Assembly: GCA_025201865.1 (NCBI GenBank)
Contig: MU602755.1
Coordinates: 11,003 to 45,945 of the forward strand
Direction: 5' to 3'
Source: Ramicandelaber brevisporus
Taxonomy: Eukaryota > Kickxellomycota > Ramicandelaberales > Ramicandelaberaceae
Length of the DNA stretch: 34,943 bases
Part shown: positions 20,878-29,077 of the stretch, in pieces
How the letters are laid out: each line of letters begins with the position of its first letter
Numbering within the stretch: the first letter of the stretch is position 1
Notes under the pieces: model-generated
Databases searched by the model: none
Told to the model about the DNA's origin: nothing
What the model saw: only the letters and a program-made list of their open reading frames with translations
Made by a program: the position numbers and the translations under genes

Positions 20878-21676
20878 TAGAATCGCAGCACACAGTAGCC
20901 ACTTTAGCCTTAAACTGGTCGACCTGGATAGTGGCTGTCTCAGACTCAACAAACTTGGCAGTGGGCATGCTACGGACATCACCGAGAGTCTTGTTGGTGA
21001 TAGCGAGTTGATCGCGCAGCTGGTCACACTCAGCGCGCAGATTGGACACCAAATCCATGGCAGCATCGCGTTCTTGAGCGAGGACATTCTTCTTGGAAAC
21101 CAACTGATCCATCTTCTTTGCAGCAGCTTGGAGTGCTTGGTTGTGGCCTTTCTTGGTGGCCATGAACTTCACGTTATCTTCGAGAACCTGAGCAAGCTTC
21201 TTGGTCTTATCCTCAGATGCACGGCGCGTGTCCTTGAGATCCTTGTTCGTGATACCAATGGTCTTCTGGAGATGCTTGACCGTAGCCGCGTTGGACTTGA
21301 TCTCTGCTTCCTTCTTGGCAATGACCGACTTGTAATCAGCAGTGGACTTGCGATGGCTTGCTTGTTCTTGAATCAGCTGCTTCTTGAAACAGTGGCGCTC
21401 GCTCTCGACATGTGTGAGTCTTTTCTGGAGCTCAGCAATGGTGTCGTTGGCAGCACTCCAGTCCTTCTTGATAGCGTCACGTTCAGCTGCAAACGCACTG
21501 CGTTCATCATCAAACATCTTGAGTGTATCAGCGAGCTGTACATGGAGCTGGTCGCATTCCTGGGTCAACTTGGATTTGTGATTGTTGAAGTCACTGAACA
21601 GAGTCCCAAGACAATGCAGGTGCTTGTTGGCAATGTCGAAAGAAGTATCACCAGATGGAATAACAATGCTGGTCAT
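20054..21676 (-). CDS. Long coiled-coil protein with polyQ and Pro/His/Gln-rich tail
   Basis: The product is 540 residues and the family was not recognised. Residues ~25-375 are charged and helix-favouring, with heptad-like spacing of Leu/Val/Ile and many Lys/Glu/Asp/Gln, indicating a long coiled coil. It runs directly into a Q tract at about 378-392. The C-terminal ~150 residues are rich in Pro, Val, Met, His and Gln, with further Q and H runs (encoded at 20196-20245), a composition like prion-like or condensate-forming tails. No membrane segment or catalytic motif is visible. The open frame extends upstream only through a TTG at 21745; the first ATG, at 21674-21676, has A at -3 and a pyrimidine-rich leader, so it is preferred. 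The long antisense frame over the same bases is a shadow. A cytoskeletal, trafficking or RNP scaffold role is possible but unproven. Confidence 0.82.
20498..20532. repeat. CAG/CAA repeat encoding the central polyQ of the coiled-coil protein
   Basis: Mixed TTG/CTG units on the + strand give an uninterrupted run of about twelve glutamines immediately C-terminal to the coiled coil. A second cluster at 20196-20245 encodes Q and H runs. Confidence 0.85.
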
Positions 21677-21967
21677 TTTTGAACACAAAGAGACAGAAGA
21701 GAGCAGGATGGCAAGCGGTGATAATAAAGAGCAAAGTTGCTGCAATTGCGGGGAGTATGAAGTTAAAAATGAAGTGAGTAAGAGGCGATGTTGCTGTTGT
21801 CGGCAGATGGCTGAGGGCTGATGGCTGATGGCTGACAGATACAGTGTAAAACGAATGTGAGTAGAGATAATGAAGAGTTTGGATAGCTGGAATGCGAGCG
21901 AGGAAACCCATGCTTTTGTAGCAAATGTGTCGAAAATTAGAAAAAACTAGAAAAAATATCGACATGA

Positions 21968-21998
<31 letters not shown>

Positions 21999-22248
21999 AC
22001 TAAATGTTGCTAGAAACTGTAAAAAGATGTCTAGAAGTTTCTGGTGTGGGAAACATGAGTCAGTGAGGAAAAATATGCTCAATACAAGACTGGGAGACGC
22101 CAAAAAAAACAAAGGGTAAAAAGAAGCGAGCATCAAACAATTCATACCTTTCAACACATTCTTTTTAACACCTTTGCTTGTTTTAACAGTTAAAGTTATA
22201 TTGAACAGGAGAGAGTGTTTAAGAGAATGTAGAAATGAAATAGTCTAA
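21677..22248. promoter_or_regulatory. Upstream region of the coiled-coil gene, with a heptamer repeat and CT tract
   Basis: The 572 bp lie between the coiled-coil start and the gene B stop. They contain four tandem 7-bp units at 21806-21833 and a CT-repeat tract at 21967-21999. An inverted GAAgtTTC at about 22027-22034 weakly resembles a heat-shock element. The rest is AT-rich and includes the 3' UTR of gene B. No ORF starting with ATG and having protein-like composition was seen. Confidence 0.5.
21806..21833. repeat. 7-bp tandem repeat, four copies
   Basis: GATGGCT is repeated four times, the second copy reading GAGGGCT. It lies 130-157 bp upstream of the coiled-coil gene ATG, in noncoding sequence. 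Confidence 0.9.
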
Positions 22249-24979
22249 TTAACCACCGAACGACACGGTAACTGGCGATCTCTCGCCAGATATCCTGAGC
22301 CTGTGCAGTCCTTGGTTTCGTTCCCTCGAATACCAGCCCTTTTGCATGCTAATGGATTCTTGATCTCTCCAGATGCGGCCGACTGCAGTCTCTGACTTTT
22401 TCACAACAACACTGCCTTTGGCGGATTCAACATCAAACGACCCTCTAAATGAATCAGCCAATTGCAAGTTGAGACGAGTGTCAATTACACCAATTGTAAT
22501 TTTTGCATTTGATTGAATACCATTATTATTGTCTGTATCTTCATGTAGCGTTGGATTTGCACTGATTTGCTGCTGTTGCTGTTGGGCTGCTGGTTGAGAG
22601 TTGATATCATTCGGAGAAGATAGAGAAGGAGGAAGAGGAAGAGGAAGAGGATTGGTTGAAGGGATGTCGCTAAGCTTGTTGACAGAGAGATAAATGTCGG
22701 CATTGGAGTTATCGAGACCAAGTTTGAATAAGTTGTCGACAGCAAGTTTGGCATTGAAGTGACCATTTGTAAGGCCAGCTGTGAGAGTTGAGGCGTGAAC
22801 ATTGTGGATATCAGCGTTACCAGCGCCTATTCCAATTGTGAGAGAGTTTGAGGAGAGTTTGTAATTTGTACCTGGATGACGGTGCTTTGAAGACGGTCGA
22901 TGCAGCTGTGAACTCTGAGATGAAAGCGAGGAGATTGTAGATGATGAGTTGGATGGAATCTGGCGATAATTGACAGTAACTCCATACTTTGCCAGCGATT
23001 CAAAACCAGACATATTCCTTCTGAATGTCAAATCGCCATTTACAGTTGATGGCTCTTCACCATTGTTATTGCTATTATTATTATTGAGCAATTTGAATGT
23101 TCTCATTCTACTTTGTTGTTGTTGCTGTTGCTGCTGGTGATGGCGATGAGGATACTCCAGCTGCTGCTGCTGCCAATCTTGTTGTTTAACTAATGCTGGA
23201 TCAAACATACTAACATTGCCATCTTTAGTCTGTAGTGTCATTTTATCCACAACAATTCCTCTCTTTGGTACAAAGAACACCACATTCGCTAACAGACAAT
23301 CGTGCTGCCACGCAATCCTCTGTGTACCGTGAACTCTCACGTAATACGCACTTCCATCTGCCGTCACTTCCACTGTAATTACTGTAAATGGTAATACATT
23401 TTTCGAGGTATGATCAAGGCCAATAAACAAGTACGGCCACCTTGCATTTGGATCAACCTTGAGTTGGATGTCACCATAAGCAGTACCCGAAACCTCGAAG
23501 TGGATTGTATCGGCGTTGATTTCATGAATCGAGGAGGCATTGCTGTGATAGATGAAATCGCACAGATTGCGAGGTGGCGATTTGAGTTCCTTTGCTGCTT
23601 GAAACGTAAACACACTGATAAAGACTACGCCGAAAAAGAGAGCAAGACATGCCAAACGGTGGCAGAATGTGCGAGGCTTGCTGAAGAAGTTGAAGCAGAT
23701 TGGCACGGCTCTTTGATTACTGCCACCATGGTGATGATGATGAATATGACGAATGATGCCACCGCCGCCTGGAGTGTAATAGTAATCGTCGGCAAGATTC
23801 TGGCGAATAACAATGTCGGGAGCTTCGAGAGAACCAGCACCAAACTGATGAGGCTGTGGCACATATGTCCAGTCAGAATCCTCAAGCTGAGAGTTAGAGT
23901 TTACTGACGCTGTCCGAGCAGCCTGTCTCAACGACGTGGAAGAAGTTGGTAGAAGAGGCTGCCGCTCATCTGCTGCTGCTACCGATGCTACCGCTATCGG
24001 TGCTGCTGATGCTGTTGATGCTGTAGATTGTAGTGGCACCATTACACGTCCACTTCTGACTTCGCTATCACTGATTAAATCATCATCGCCAGTGCTGTCA
24101 CCATCGTTGCTTGAGCCCATACTACTAACATCGAGATTGGCCGGTGAAATTGCTGCTCTATCATGTGTGATTGACTCCTCTGACTGAGGCTGCCTGAATG
24201 GTAACCTGGACTCCAATACAGCCAGTGTCTCTGCCCACTTCTGACTCAATCGCGTTCTGTAATTCTTCGCCAAGTGATACGCGTCTACCGCTGAATCGAT
24301 TGCTACTCTGACTGAACGTGGTAATACAATTTCCTCAGTTCGACCATCGGCCCGCTGCACAATGATAGACTGATTCCGACGAGGAATGATTGGTGTTGGT
24401 GCCTGCAATGGAGGTTGAAGTAGAGCCTGAGGTGTGTTCGAGGCTGCTGCTGCTACTGCTGTGGATGATGAAGTTGATATAGATAGTGCAGGATTGGGAG
24501 GGATGGCTGATGGCACAGGTGAAGGAATGATTGATGATAGAGGTTGTATGATCGGAGTAGTGGGATTCTCATCAAACACGGAGTATGCTGGAGGCGGAGC
24601 TACGTCGTCGACATTGCCACCGATTGCTGCCACTGCCGATGTTGATGATGAAGCCGACGTTGTTGTGAAACTGGCAATGTATTCTGACAGTGTGCTCGAT
24701 GCGTCGTCATTAATATCGTCTTCATGCGGAGCAGATGGCTGCGTCTCTGTGCTACCTTTTGAGGACTTCTTCGCCGATGATTGCCATTGTACATCATTCT
24801 CCAGCATCTTCACCTTCTTCGACAGCGGCATTACTGCTCCCGCCATGTCCTGTTTTGCGAAGACTTGATCAGGGAACGAGGCCAGAGGTGGTGGGTGTTT
24901 TGCGATTGATGAAATACTCGCGCCATCGTCACAAACATCGGAGTCACTATCGATTTCACCACAATCATCATCATCACCG

Positions 24980-25011
<32 letters not shown>

Positions 25012-25251
25012 TGGAGGTGGTGCTGATGGCCTCACTGCAGTGTCGGATTCTACCGCAGCGTGACTATTACCATCAATTTCGCTAATGCTACTCTCAGTAG
25101 CTGTAGCACCGTCAGTTGCGTCAGGAGTTGGCTCGTCCACGCCTGCCTGTTCAGCGATCTTCGAGATGACAACGTCCTCATCACGCTGTTCACTGCAGCT
25201 AACAATGTTACCGCTACTACTACTACTACCGCTACTATCGCTACTGACCAT
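22249..25251 (-). CDS. Type II membrane protein B with PPxY and dileucine motifs, paralogue of protein A
   Basis: The product is 1000 residues. The N-terminal ~530 residues are disordered: an Asp run at 81-91, PPxY at 220-223 (within PPPAY), a Lys/Arg-rich helix region at about 313-350 and an acidic dileucine motif E429-R-Q-P-L-L434. One membrane segment lies at about 534-553. The outer C-terminal ~445 residues have NAS, NVS, NMS and NSS sequons and a strand-rich core broken by Q, N and S runs. Landmarks shared with protein A: PP-x2-(L/M)-C-(D/E)-F after the membrane, H-x-C-x-LAN in the middle, an (A/V)-rich repeat ending in AD-(Y/I)-x-LSV, and GSF followed by a final strand pair. The C-terminal repeats resemble adhesin-like (DUF4097-type) beta-helix sequence, but this is uncertain. 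The ATG at 25249-25251 starts MVSSDSS. Suggested role: vacuolar/endosomal protein binding a Rsp5-type ligase (inference). Confidence 0.85.
24967..25013. repeat. GAT/ATC microsatellite encoding a polyaspartate run in protein B
   Basis: A run of TCA units on the + strand gives eleven consecutive Asp codons, plus four more after one Gly, in the cytosolic part of protein B. Confidence 0.85.
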
Positions 25252-25722
25252 ACTGCTCTATACACGCAGTCGATGTAATTATACAGGAACGAGCTCTATA
25301 CAACTTGACGCAAATGAATATAAAACAAAAAAAAACGCTGACGAAGACAATAGCAAATAAGTGGAGAAAGTGCAAATGGTTGAACAAAAGAGCAGATATG
25401 AGACAGGAGAACTGACCTTCAGTTTTTGTGCGACAGCAGCTTGGTCAGCCAAGAAGTCTGGCTGTGGCCAATCAAGATTCAATCGGAACTAATAGTCCTA
25501 TGAAAAACATTATCAAGCAAGTATATCGTCATTGGCTATCCATCTTTAAATCGGCATTTATTATGTACGCACACACACGCATACATAACTGGGATGCACA
25601 TTGGTTAGAATTGACGCAACAGAGGAGGATACTTGAAATGAAATGAAATGAAATGGGAGAAAAAAATAGATAAAGATGATGATGATGAAATCAATGGTTT
25701 AAACTAGTAAGTGTGTTTGCAA
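25252..25722. promoter_or_regulatory. Upstream region of gene B with two CCAAT boxes
   Basis: The 471 bp lie between the gene B start and the TRIC-like stop. A + strand CCAATCA lies at 25468-25474, and a minus-strand CCAAT (ATTGG) lies at 25531-25535, about 220 and 280 bp from the gene B ATG. The coding-strand sequence between 25300 and 25420 is pyrimidine-rich, like a leader. GAAAT is repeated four times at 25635-25654 near the TRIC-like 3' end. TTTATT at 25557-25562 could be the TRIC-like poly(A) signal on the minus strand. Confidence 0.5.
25635..25654. repeat. GAAAT pentamer, four tandem copies
   Basis: Four perfect copies of a 5-bp unit lie in the presumed 3' UTR/intergenic region after the TRIC-like gene. 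Confidence 0.9.
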
Positions 25723-26925
25723 TTAATCACTTTTGGATCTGCCATTGCCGTCATCATCGTTGGTGCTGGATGCATCAATTTCCTCAAATGAGTCACTCTT
25801 TGACTCGGTGGCATCCTGGTCAGACTGCTGCTGCTTCCGCTGGTGCGGCTTCTCTTGTTCGCTGTCGGCAGCCTTGCTCACTGCAGTCGATTTGGCAACT
25901 GGCTTCTCATCTTGCTTTGCCTTTTCTGAGCCTGAGTCTGAGTTGTCGACGGTAGTACTTGCATTTGTAGCCGACACAGATCCAAAGTAGTAGCTACTTG
26001 GCTTGCTGTTAAACCACGCGCGCGACATCAAATACCAAATTGTGTATGCTGTGCACACAAACCGCGCATCCTCCACACTCAGCTTGGGGATAAAGTTGCT
26101 CAATACTCCATCAATCTTCTCAGCTGCATAGATCAGATACATTGCTGTTGAGTTGATCACCAAGTCTGGCGGTGGATACTTCATGATGTAAACCAATCCA
26201 GGCTTCAAACCAGCCGTGGTCAACAGCTCCGTTAATGACCATGCACGCGTCGAATAAATGTAGTACAGCGTCGTATAGAAGCATTTCTTGATGTCGTCCT
26301 GAATAGGAGCACCGATGAGCATGGATGGAGTGCGCAAGCCCCAGTTTGGCTTACTGAATTGAATCAAGTCGTCAATCATACCGCCTCCAGAGCCCAATGT
26401 TGTGCCAACGACGACCATCGCAGTGAGAGACGTTGAGATACTGCCAGGCATTCCACGAACGGCATCAACACCCGCGGCAGTGATGCCGTATCCACGCACC
26501 AATCCTCCAAACACTGCCAATCCAACATCTGTAATTGGCGAGAAACGAAGCATCAGCTTGAACACTGGATCGCCTGGAATGAACGCCAGCAGTGCATACG
26601 CCAATGCATAAACAGGCACGGTGTGAGTCTGCTCGAGATACATTTGCGGCGTGCCAAGCATCAGCCCCATGAGAATAGTGCCTCCAAATGAAAAGAGAAG
26701 CATGATGGCGAGTTCTTGGCGCCAGTGCATTCGACGGCCGCCGTTGAGCTTTGACTGAAGAGCAATGCCTTTGCGAACCTCAAAGGCCACGCACAGACCG
26801 TGGAGGAGCGTCGCTAGGGGGATTGTGACCGCGCCAGGCACGGTTGGGTAGGAGAGGAGGGCAGGCAAGGCAGTCGAGCCGTAGCCGACCCACGTGCTGG
26901 CGGTATGGACGAGATGGTTAAGCAT
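25723..26925 (-). CDS. TRIC-family trimeric intracellular cation channel homologue
   Basis: The product is 400 residues. About seven hydrophobic segments lie within residues 15-305, followed by a ~90-residue hydrophilic tail rich in Lys, Glu, Ser and Asp. Order and spacing fit TRIC channels: a Gly-Gly hinge in an early helix (FGGTIL at 80-85), an aromatic/Pro loop ending in GDPVFKL (118-124), a helix with VRGYGITAAGV (143-153), then GTTLGSGGG (174-182) and the P-S-x-L-I-G-A-P-I segment (200-208) before the next helix. In animals TRIC-A/B sit in ER/SR membrane and carry K+ counter-current during Ca2+ release; bacterial and archaeal members exist too. The position of the family KEVxR signature reads GGLVR here, keeping the Arg but not the Lys/Glu. 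The start is the ATG at 26923-26925. Family assignment comes from motif pattern, without a search. Confidence 0.78.
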   Translation of the reverse strand: MLNHLVHTASTWVGYGSTALPALLSYPTVPGAVTIPLATLLHGLCVAFEVRKGIALQSKLNGGRRMHWRQELAIMLLFSFGGTILMGLMLGTPQMYLEQTHTVPVYALAYALLAFIPGDPVFKLMLRFSPITDVGLAVFGGLVRGYGITAAGVDAVRGMPGSISTSLTAMVVVGTTLGSGGGMIDDLIQFSKPNWGLRTPSMLIGAPIQDDIKKCFYTTLYYIYSTRAWSLTELLTTAGLKPGLVYIMKYPPPDLVINSTAMYLIYAAEKIDGVLSNFIPKLSVEDARFVCTAYTIWYLMSRAWFNSKPSSYYFGSVSATNASTTVDNSDSGSEKAKQDEKPVAKSTAVSKAADSEQEKPHQRKQQQSDQDATESKSDSFEEIDASSTNDDDGNGRSKSD

Positions 26926-27035
26926 ACACGCTTGTGGTACAAAAAAGTTGTGATAGTTTGAGAAGATCTGTGGAGTCGACGAAGAAGGAAGAAAGAGGAG
27001 GAGAAGGGGAGGTGGAGAACGCAGTCGTTACGGTT

Positions 27036-27070
27036 GTTTGCTGTTTGCTGTTTGCTGTTTGCTGTTTGCT
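27036..27070. repeat. 7-bp tandem repeat, five perfect copies
   Basis: GTTTGCT is repeated five times without error, 111-145 bp upstream of the TRIC-like gene ATG. Confidence 0.95.
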
Positions 27071-27284
27071 TGCTATTTGTTGAGGAACAATGCCACGTAT
27101 GAAGACACGAGCGCAGTCAAAAGTCTGGAGAGAGTTTGGCGCCTTCTGTGCTGTTGCTGTTGCTGCTGTTGCCTTGCTGTCACTGTTGTTGGGGAGGGGA
27201 ATACACATGCGCCACGCTTGCATCATACCCGAGTCTCCTCTCTGTATCAATTCTTCTCATAGTAGATGCAAGTACGTGCACTTT

Positions 27285-27305
27285 GAACTGTGAACTGTGA
27301 ACTGT
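27285..27305. repeat. 7-bp tandem repeat, three perfect copies
   Basis: GAACTGT is repeated three times, followed by a GCACTGCAC stretch that continues the pattern imperfectly. It is noncoding, between the NAP1 3' end and the TRIC-like promoter. Confidence 0.9.
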
Positions 27306-27368
27306 GCACTGCACACAGACATCCATCGTGAAAGAGATACAAAGGAATGCTGTTTGAAAAAGGGTACT

Positions 27369-27374
27369 TTTATT
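27369..27374 (-). terminator. Candidate poly(A) signal for NAP1
   Basis: TTTATT on the + strand (AATAAA on the coding strand) lies 49 bp past the NAP1 stop codon. Confidence 0.5.
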
Positions 27375-27422
27375 GAAAAGAGTATGAGTATGAAATGAAT
27401 TGAAAAAGTGGGAAAGGGAGAG

Positions 27423-28529
27423 TTACTGCTGCTTGCACTCTGGCTTTTGATCAGCAGCATTCGAGCCACGAGTCTTGCGAGTTGCATTGCCGTCCTCATC
27501 AGACTCTTCCAGATCATCATCATCTTCATCATCATCCATATCGCCGGCATCATCGTCATCGGTCATGTAGTCATCATCGTCGTCATCAAGGACATCGAAT
27601 TCCTCAAACTCCAAAGCACGGCCGGTAAACCAATCGATGGCGCGTGGCACAATCTTGCGCTTAAACAGCTCGCCCAAGTCGTACTCGGACTCGATGCGAG
27701 CGCGCATCTGGGCAGCCTCCTCAGAGTCGTCAGCATCATCCGGTGGCGGAGTGGTGACAAAGTAGTTGAAGAAGGTCTCAACCGGCACCTCCTTCTTGAC
27801 AATGCGAGTCTGGTTGGTAGACTTGTTGCGCTGCTTGCGAGACTCGACAGCAAAGGACAGGTTCTTGCCTTGCTTCCACTTGATGTCAGTGCCCTGCATG
27901 TGCGAGTACACAAGGTCGCCAGAGTAGTTGTCGAACTGGAAGAAGTACGTCTTGGAAAGTACCTTGTTCTCAAAGTACTCGTTGTCGTCAAACTCAAACT
28001 CGATGACATAGCCTGGCTTCTCCTGGTTGGTCTCGTCCGTGTGCTTGATGCGAATGTCACGCAGCTTCTCGAGCGCCGGCTGATCCTGCTCGCCAAACAT
28101 GTCGTTGATTTGTGGGTGGTTGGCCAATGCAGTGTACCAGAAGGCTGGGATGCCCTTGACATCGACGTCGGCAGCTGGGTTTGTGGCATCGTCGCCGGCA
28201 TCCTCAAGCGACAGAGCGGCAACATCCTCCGACGTCAGTTCCTGGGCAGCGCGGACGTCCTCTTCGGATGGCTCGGCAGTGCCGTTGACGAGACCAGCAC
28301 GCTTGGCGTACAGCGGGTCGAACCGAGCCAAGTACTTCTTCTCGAGATCGTGCACCTCTTTGGAGAACTCGGCAGAGATGTCCTTGTGCTGCTGCTGAAT
28401 GGCCTTCAGAGCAAGCAGGCGGCGCTTGACTTGTGGCGGAAGGGCCTCCATGTAGCCGCTCGAGGTGCCGATGAGCGCGTTGAGAGAAGAGCGCACAAGG
28501 GCCACAGTGTCGATAGAAGGACCGGCCAT
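27423..28529 (-). CDS. NAP1: Nucleosome assembly protein NAP1 (histone H2A-H2B chaperone)
   Basis: The product is 368 residues, in the usual size range. An N-terminal helix (long dimerisation helix, about 30-75) is followed by the NAP core: IPAFWYTALANHP at 127-139, a DIRIKH element at 158-163, GYVIEFEFDDNEYFEN at 173-188, LSKTY at 191-195, IKWKQGKNL at 216-224 and FFNYF at 253-257. The core ends with an IVPRAIDWFTG segment (293-303). The C-terminal tail (305-345) is almost all Asp/Glu, typical of NAP1 and used in histone handling. The protein shuttles H2A-H2B between cytoplasm and nucleus and helps assemble nucleosomes. It is intronless and starts at the ATG at 28527-28529. It diverges from the MAPKKK gene across an 807-bp shared promoter. 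A long open frame on the opposite strand is a shadow of codon bias. Confidence 0.97.
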   Translation of the reverse strand: MAGPSIDTVALVRSSLNALIGTSSGYMEALPPQVKRRLLALKAIQQQHKDISAEFSKEVHDLEKKYLARFDPLYAKRAGLVNGTAEPSEEDVRAAQELTSEDVAALSLEDAGDDATNPAADVDVKGIPAFWYTALANHPQINDMFGEQDQPALEKLRDIRIKHTDETNQEKPGYVIEFEFDDNEYFENKVLSKTYFFQFDNYSGDLVYSHMQGTDIKWKQGKNLSFAVESRKQRNKSTNQTRIVKKEVPVETFFNYFVTTPPPDDADDSEEAAQMRARIESEYDLGELFKRKIVPRAIDWFTGRALEFEEFDVLDDDDDDYMTDDDDAGDMDDDEDDDDLEESDEDGNATRKTRGSNAADQKPECKQQ

Positions 28530-28670
28530 TACGTTGGAATGAATGCTAGTACTGGTGTAGGTAGAGTGGTAGCGTGGAAGATCAAAGCGATTTGTGCGTG
28601 CGTGCGTGGAAAGTGCAAGAATACGACTGAGAGTGCAAGCAAGGTTGCAACTGTTTGTTGTCTGTTTTTG

Positions 28671-28700
28671 CTGTGTTGTGCTGTGCTGTGTTGTGCTGTG
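28671..28700. repeat. 15-bp direct repeat, two perfect adjacent copies
   Basis: CTGTGTTGTGCTGTG occurs twice in tandem in the NAP1 upstream region, 142-171 bp from the NAP1 ATG. Confidence 0.95.
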
Positions 28701-28751
28701 TGGTATGTTATTTTTCTCGATTTGCTATGGAGTATCATTCGATACGGTGCG

Positions 28752-28895
28752 ATACGATATCAGGAGCAGGATGGCCTGACATTACTCAATGTCAAAAACG
28801 ACTGGATACCAGCAGATAGAGAGAGTCATCATTGCAACAAAAGCAAAAAATAGAACCAGAGCAAGAGCAAGAGCAAGAGCCAGTATACGATATCA
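28752..28895. promoter_or_regulatory. Pair of ATACGATATCA elements in the divergent promoter
   Basis: The same 11-mer is present at 28752-28762 and 28885-28895, 122 bp of sequence apart, both in the same orientation. The first copy sits beside an inverted GTATC/GATAC arrangement. Repetition of an 11-mer in a short noncoding interval suggests a binding site for an unknown factor; no known fungal motif is claimed. Confidence 0.4.
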
Positions 28896-29020
28896 CCCAG
28901 CTTGACTTCTCGTCATTCGACACGTCACGCACCATCGTCCCACGGATTAGGTGTCAAGTTTCTTTATATTGTGGAGTGAGAGAAGATGATTATCGCACAC
29001 TTCATTAGACCACCAGCTGA

Positions 29021-29077
29021 AGCAACAGTAATAGCAACAGCAGCAACAGCAACAGCAATAGCAGCAGCAACAGCAGT
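29021..29077. repeat. Noncoding CAG/CAA-rich microsatellite
   Basis: Interrupted AGCAAC/AGCAGC units resemble the polyQ-coding repeats of nearby genes but lie upstream of the MAPKKK start, in sequence without a supported coding frame. Confidence 0.8.

Larger units (their letters stand above)
26926..27422. promoter_or_regulatory. Upstream region of the TRIC-like gene with heptamer repeats
   Basis: The 497 bp lie between the TRIC-like start and the NAP1 stop. They contain five perfect GTTTGCT copies at 27036-27070, a GCTGTT microsatellite near 27150-27175 and three GAACTGT copies at 27285-27305. The right end is NAP1 3' UTR. No independent gene is supported. Confidence 0.5.

Noticed and set aside
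20768-21682. 304-codon open frame on the + strand opposite the coiled-coil gene
   Set aside because: It begins at GTG, and its Leu/Val-rich translation is the expected reverse of a Lys/Glu/Gln-rich coiled coil.
21677-21745. Hydrophobic 23-residue N-terminal extension of the coiled-coil protein, resembling a signal peptide
   Set aside because: It begins at TTG with no ATG; a cytosolic-type coiled coil beginning at 21676 with good context is more likely.
27408-28853. 481-codon open frame on the + strand opposite NAP1
   Set aside because: It begins at GTG and mirrors the NAP1 gene. NAP1 has a clear family match, so the antisense frame is explained by codon bias.
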